A stretch of DNA of 7,211 nucleotides, from positions 1-7,211 of the forward strand of contig DALYJJ010000222.1 of assembly GCA_031969915.1 (NCBI GenBank), given 5' to 3'. The notes beneath the pieces are model-generated. The model worked only from the letters and a program-made list of their open reading frames with translations. It was not told the origin of the DNA and did no database searches. A program made the position numbers and the translations under genes. How positions within the stretch are numbered: position 1 is the stretch's first letter; every line of letters starts with the position of its first letter. The DNA is from DALYJJ01 sp031969915. Lineage in GTDB: Bacteria > Acidobacteriota > Terriglobia > Bryobacterales > Bryobacteraceae. Of this stretch, positions 5,336 through 7,211 are shown in pieces.

Positions 5336-6248
5336 TGGCCCTCTTGTACTGTTCGATCTGCGACCCGACCTTGCCCTTACCGGTTCGCTCGAGCACCGCC
5401 GAGATCTCGTCTTTCGACATGGCGCGGAACGTCTTGGCCGCCAGGACGTTCTCTTCGAGTTGCGCCACCGTCTCCACGCCGCTCACCACCGTGTCCACAT
5501 CCTGCGACCACGCATAGCGAAGGCACTCGGCCACGGTCGCGATGCCGTTCTTGGCGATGTTGCCCATGGCGTTGGTCTTCATGGCCAGCAACCCCAGGCC
5601 CTTGGCGCGAACGGCGGGCAGCACGGCGGCCGTGAAGCTGAGGTAGTGCGGGTCGATCAGGTTCACCGGCATCTGCACAGTCTCCCAGCCTTCGTAGGCT
5701 TCGAGCAATCTCCGGTGGACCGCCGGGTCGCGATGGCCGGTAAAGCCGATGTGGCGGGCTTTGCCTTCCTTCTTCGCGCTGACGAAGGCCTCGAGCGCCC
5801 CGCCGGGCGCCAGGATCTGGTCCACCTCTTGCTGAGTGCTCACTTCGTGGCATTGCCAGAGGTCAAGGTACTCGGTTTTCATCCGGACGAGCGTTTCTTC
5901 CAACTGCTTCCGGGCCGCCGCGCCGGTGCGCAACTGCGCCTTGGACATCAGCAGCACCTTTTGCCGGCGCCCGCCGGCCAGGGCCCGTCCGTAGATCTCG
6001 TCGCTCAACCCTTTGTGATAATGGTGCGCGCTGTCGAAGAAGTTGACGCCCAGATCGATGGCCCGGTGGATGATCCGCACGGCCTCGGCCTCACCCTTCA
6101 CGGCCATGTGGTATCCGCCCACGGTGAGCTTCGAGACCCGAAGCCCGCTGCGCCCGAGCGTGGCCATGGGCATGGGGGTTTCGGCCAGCACGCGCGAGGA
6201 CCCGCCCGCGGCGATTGAGGAAACGCGAAGGAACGTTCGACGGTCCAT
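5328..6248 (-). CDS. Aldo/keto reductase with Tat-type leader
   Basis: A 306-residue aldo/keto reductase. The classical tetrad is intact: D72 and Y77 (FFDSAHHYHKG), K103 (LLMSK) and H134 (WQCHEV). Further (beta/alpha)8 landmarks are LGRSGLRVSKLTVGG (31-45), HIGFTGH (166-172), GLGLLAMKTNAMG, and DTVVSGVETVAQLEEN near the NADPH-binding end. It begins MDRRTFLR, a true twin-arginine motif, followed by a short, only mildly hydrophobic stretch to LAE (20-23), so the protein could be exported with bound cofactor, or the leader may be vestigial. Acidobacterial AKRs often carry such leaders. It starts 39 bases after the ECF sigma factor stop on the same strand and overlaps the ABM gene by 8 bp, suggesting one transcript. 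The substrate is unknown; likely a carbonyl or sugar aldehyde. Confidence 0.92.
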   Translation of the reverse strand: MDRRTFLRVSSIAAGGSSRVLAETPMPMATLGRSGLRVSKLTVGGYHMAVKGEAEAVRIIHRAIDLGVNFFDSAHHYHKGLSDEIYGRALAGGRRQKVLLMSKAQLRTGAAARKQLEETLVRMKTEYLDLWQCHEVSTQQEVDQILAPGGALEAFVSAKKEGKARHIGFTGHRDPAVHRRLLEAYEGWETVQMPVNLIDPHYLSFTAAVLPAVRAKGLGLLAMKTNAMGNIAKNGIATVAECLRYAWSQDVDTVVSGVETVAQLEENVLAAKTFRAMSKDEISAVLERTGKGKVGSQIEQYKRANV

Positions 6249-6287
6249 GATGGTTACCCTACCGCATTCGCGGCGGAGGGAATCGAG

Positions 6288-6848
6288 TCATCCGGCGCCC
6301 TTGAGCTTCTGGTAGAGCCAGGCGCGGGCGACGCGCATCTTGCGATCAACGGTCGCCTTGGACGTTCCGTACAGCTCCGCCGTCTCCTCGGCCGTGCAGC
6401 CCAGCAGGTAGCGCGCCTCGAGCATGCCCACCTGTTCCGGGTCTCGGGCGGAGAGCTCATCGAGCAAGCGATCGAAGTCGATCATCTCCGGCCCGGCGGC
6501 GTCCAGCCAGGCCATTTCCTCATGCAGCGGTACGGGCGGCTGGCCGCTGCCCCGCTTGTCGCGATTCACGCCCCGCGCGTGATCGATCAACGCCAGGCGC
6601 ATGAGTTTGGCGCAGGCATTGTAGAAGTGCTGGCGGTTCTCGAAGCGCGGATCGCGCTGGCCGATCAGCTTCAGGAACAGCTCGCTCACCAGCGCCGTGG
6701 CCTGCAAGGTGTGGCCGGGCCGCTCGCGCCGCAAAAGCGCGCCCGCCAGTTCGCGCAACTGCGGGTAGACGGCGGGCGCCAGCCGGTCCAGCGCAGTGCG
6801 ATCGCCGGCGGCCCAATCCGCGAGCGACCTGGTGATCTGCTCGTCCAC
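6288..6848 (-). CDS. ECF-type RNA polymerase sigma factor (Sigma70_ECF, TIGR02999 group)
   Basis: A 186-residue sigma factor if read from GTG 6848; an upstream GTG at 6884 would add 12 residues. Region 2 covers about residues 1-92: DWAAGDRTALDRL, the signature RRERPGHTLQATALVSELFLKL and FYNACAKLMRLALIDHAR. Region 4, about 128-182, has the DNA-binding helix-turn-helix CTAEETAELYGTSKATVDRKMRVAR. This fits the group common in Acidobacteriota and Planctomycetota, often next to Ser/Thr kinases rather than anti-sigma factors; no anti-sigma gene is seen here. I prefer GTG 6848 because homologues usually begin just before the DWAAGD segment and because the added residues MCHYNLCHYNET are merely a translation of the tandem DNA repeat. 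Neither start has a strong ribosome site (GAGACG precedes 6848). It is divergent from the kinase gene and probably heads the transcript with the aldo/keto reductase and ABM genes. Confidence 0.88.
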   Translation of the reverse strand: MDEQITRSLADWAAGDRTALDRLAPAVYPQLRELAGALLRRERPGHTLQATALVSELFLKLIGQRDPRFENRQHFYNACAKLMRLALIDHARGVNRDKRGSGQPPVPLHEEMAWLDAAGPEMIDFDRLLDELSARDPEQVGMLEARYLLGCTAEETAELYGTSKATVDRKMRVARAWLYQKLKGAG

Positions 6849-6854
6849 CGTCTC

Positions 6855-6883
6855 ATTGTAGTGACACAGATTGTAGTGACACA
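6855..6883. repeat. Perfect 14-bp tandem direct repeat in the sigma factor/kinase control region
   Basis: ATTGTAGTGACACA occurs at 6855-6868 and again at 6870-6883, one base apart, a period of 15. Each copy contains the odd-centred dyad GTG-A-CAC and the half-site TGTAGT/ACTACA, which is like that of BlaI/CopY-type repressors, though those normally use an inverted pair. On the minus strand each copy has TACAAT, a -10-like hexamer. It lies just upstream of the preferred sigma factor start and 42 bases before the kinase ATG. It could be a tandem operator, or a short duplication in the extreme N-terminus of the sigma factor if GTG 6884 is used. Confidence 0.7.
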
Positions 6884-6905
6884 CAGCAGCCCGGATTGTC
6901 GCTAA

Positions 6906-6920
6906 CCCGCTTGATGCGGG
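6906..6920 (+). promoter_or_regulatory. Small hairpin abutting the kinase start
   Basis: CCCGC (6906-6910) pairs exactly with GCGGG (6916-6920) around a TTGAT loop. GCGGG, the nearest candidate ribosome site, ends 5 bases before ATG 6926, so the stem would hide it. The stem is only 5 bp, so this is suggestive rather than firm. Confidence 0.35.
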
Positions 6921-6925
6921 ATGCT

Positions 6926-7211
6926 ATGAAAATGCCGGTGGACCCCCGATGGCAGCGCGTGCAGGAACTCTTCCACGCCGCTTCTTCGTGGCCCGTGCCC
7001 GAACGGCAGGCAGGCTTGGCTGCTTTGGAGCCCGACGAGGCGCTTCGCGCGGAAGTGCTCGCGCTGCTGGAGGCCTCCGGCGAGGAGGAGCGCGCGGTTC
7101 GCCGGCCCGCGCCCGCTGGGCCGGTTCCCGAGCGCATCGGCCCGTTTCGAGTGGACCGTCCGGCGGGCGCCGGAGGGCGCGGCCGCGTGTACCGGGCCCT
7201 GCGCGAGACGG
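6926..7211 (+). CDS. Serine/threonine protein kinase, N-terminal part (runs off the window)
   Basis: The first 95 codons are present with no stop before the edge. Residues 8-50 (RWQRVQELFHAA, ALRAEVLALLEA) match the N-terminal helical extension found before the kinase domain in many acidobacterial Pkn-type kinases. The kinase domain starts at about 70 with RIGPFRV, followed by the glycine-rich ATP loop GAGGRGRVY (81-89), in which the usual GxGGMGxVY has Arg in place of Met. The catalytic loop, membrane segment and any sensor repeats (WD40, TPR, PQQ) lie beyond the window. Start ATG 6926 is preferred; ATG 6932 two codons later is possible. It is divergent from the ECF sigma factor, a gene pair often linked in this phylum, suggesting a shared signalling circuit. 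Confidence 0.8.
   Translation, partial: MKMPVDPRWQRVQELFHAASSWPVPERQAGLAALEPDEALRAEVLALLEASGEEERAVRRPAPAGPVPERIGPFRVDRPAGAGGRGRVYRALRET

Noticed and set aside
5196..6218. 340-codon + strand open frame opposite the aldo/keto reductase
   Set aside because: No recognisable motif, and it is the antisense shadow of a protein with an intact catalytic tetrad.
1..7211. CRISPR array, tRNA, rRNA, riboswitch or insertion sequence
   Set aside because: No spaced repeats, tRNA-like folds, rRNA segments, transposase or terminal inverted repeats were found in either strand.

Overview
The window reads as a piece of a high-GC chromosome from an Acidobacteriota bacterium, most likely of the Bryobacterales/Solibacter type. 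This is inferred from gene content: a 3-keto-disaccharide hydrolase (DUF1080) tail, Gfo/Idh/MocA and aldo/keto reductases with Tat-like leaders, a TIGR02999-type ECF sigma factor and a Pkn-type Ser/Thr kinase side by side, and a Schlafen/AlbA_2 ATP-binding protein. No rRNA, tRNA, CRISPR array, IS element or phage gene is visible. Coding density is high; all intergenic gaps are under about 220 bp.

Left part (1-1519): the last codons of a DUF1080 protein enter on the + strand and overlap tail-to-tail by 14 bp with a minus-strand operon. That operon, in transcription order, is a small PCP_red-like protein, a periplasmic two-domain rhodanese sulfurtransferase, and a small membrane-type DUF4342 protein. 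The three genes are joined by 4-bp GTGA and ATGA overlaps, so they are very likely translationally coupled.

Middle (1689-3019): a single + strand gene for an AlbA_2/HATPase_c_4 protein. It appears to have lost about 35-40 residues in frame from the end of its AlbA_2 domain. It is followed by a strong 15-bp hairpin built on 10-bp tandem repeats, likely a terminator.

Centre-right (3191-5028): pirin and a Gfo/Idh/MocA oxidoreductase, joined by an ATGA overlap on the + strand. They meet a minus-strand unit head-on with only 10 bp between stop codons.

Right part (5039-7211): a minus-strand unit of ECF sigma factor, Tat-leader aldo/keto reductase and YgiN-like antibiotic biosynthesis monooxygenase (39-bp gap, then 8-bp overlap). 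The start of a Ser/Thr kinase is divergent from the sigma factor. The sigma/kinase control region carries a perfect 14-bp direct repeat with a 15-bp period and a small hairpin next to the kinase start.

I see no convincing new multi-gene system. The items most worth a second look are the internal deletion in the AlbA_2 protein, the tandem repeat between the sigma factor and the kinase, and the coupled PCP_red-like/rhodanese/DUF4342 operon.
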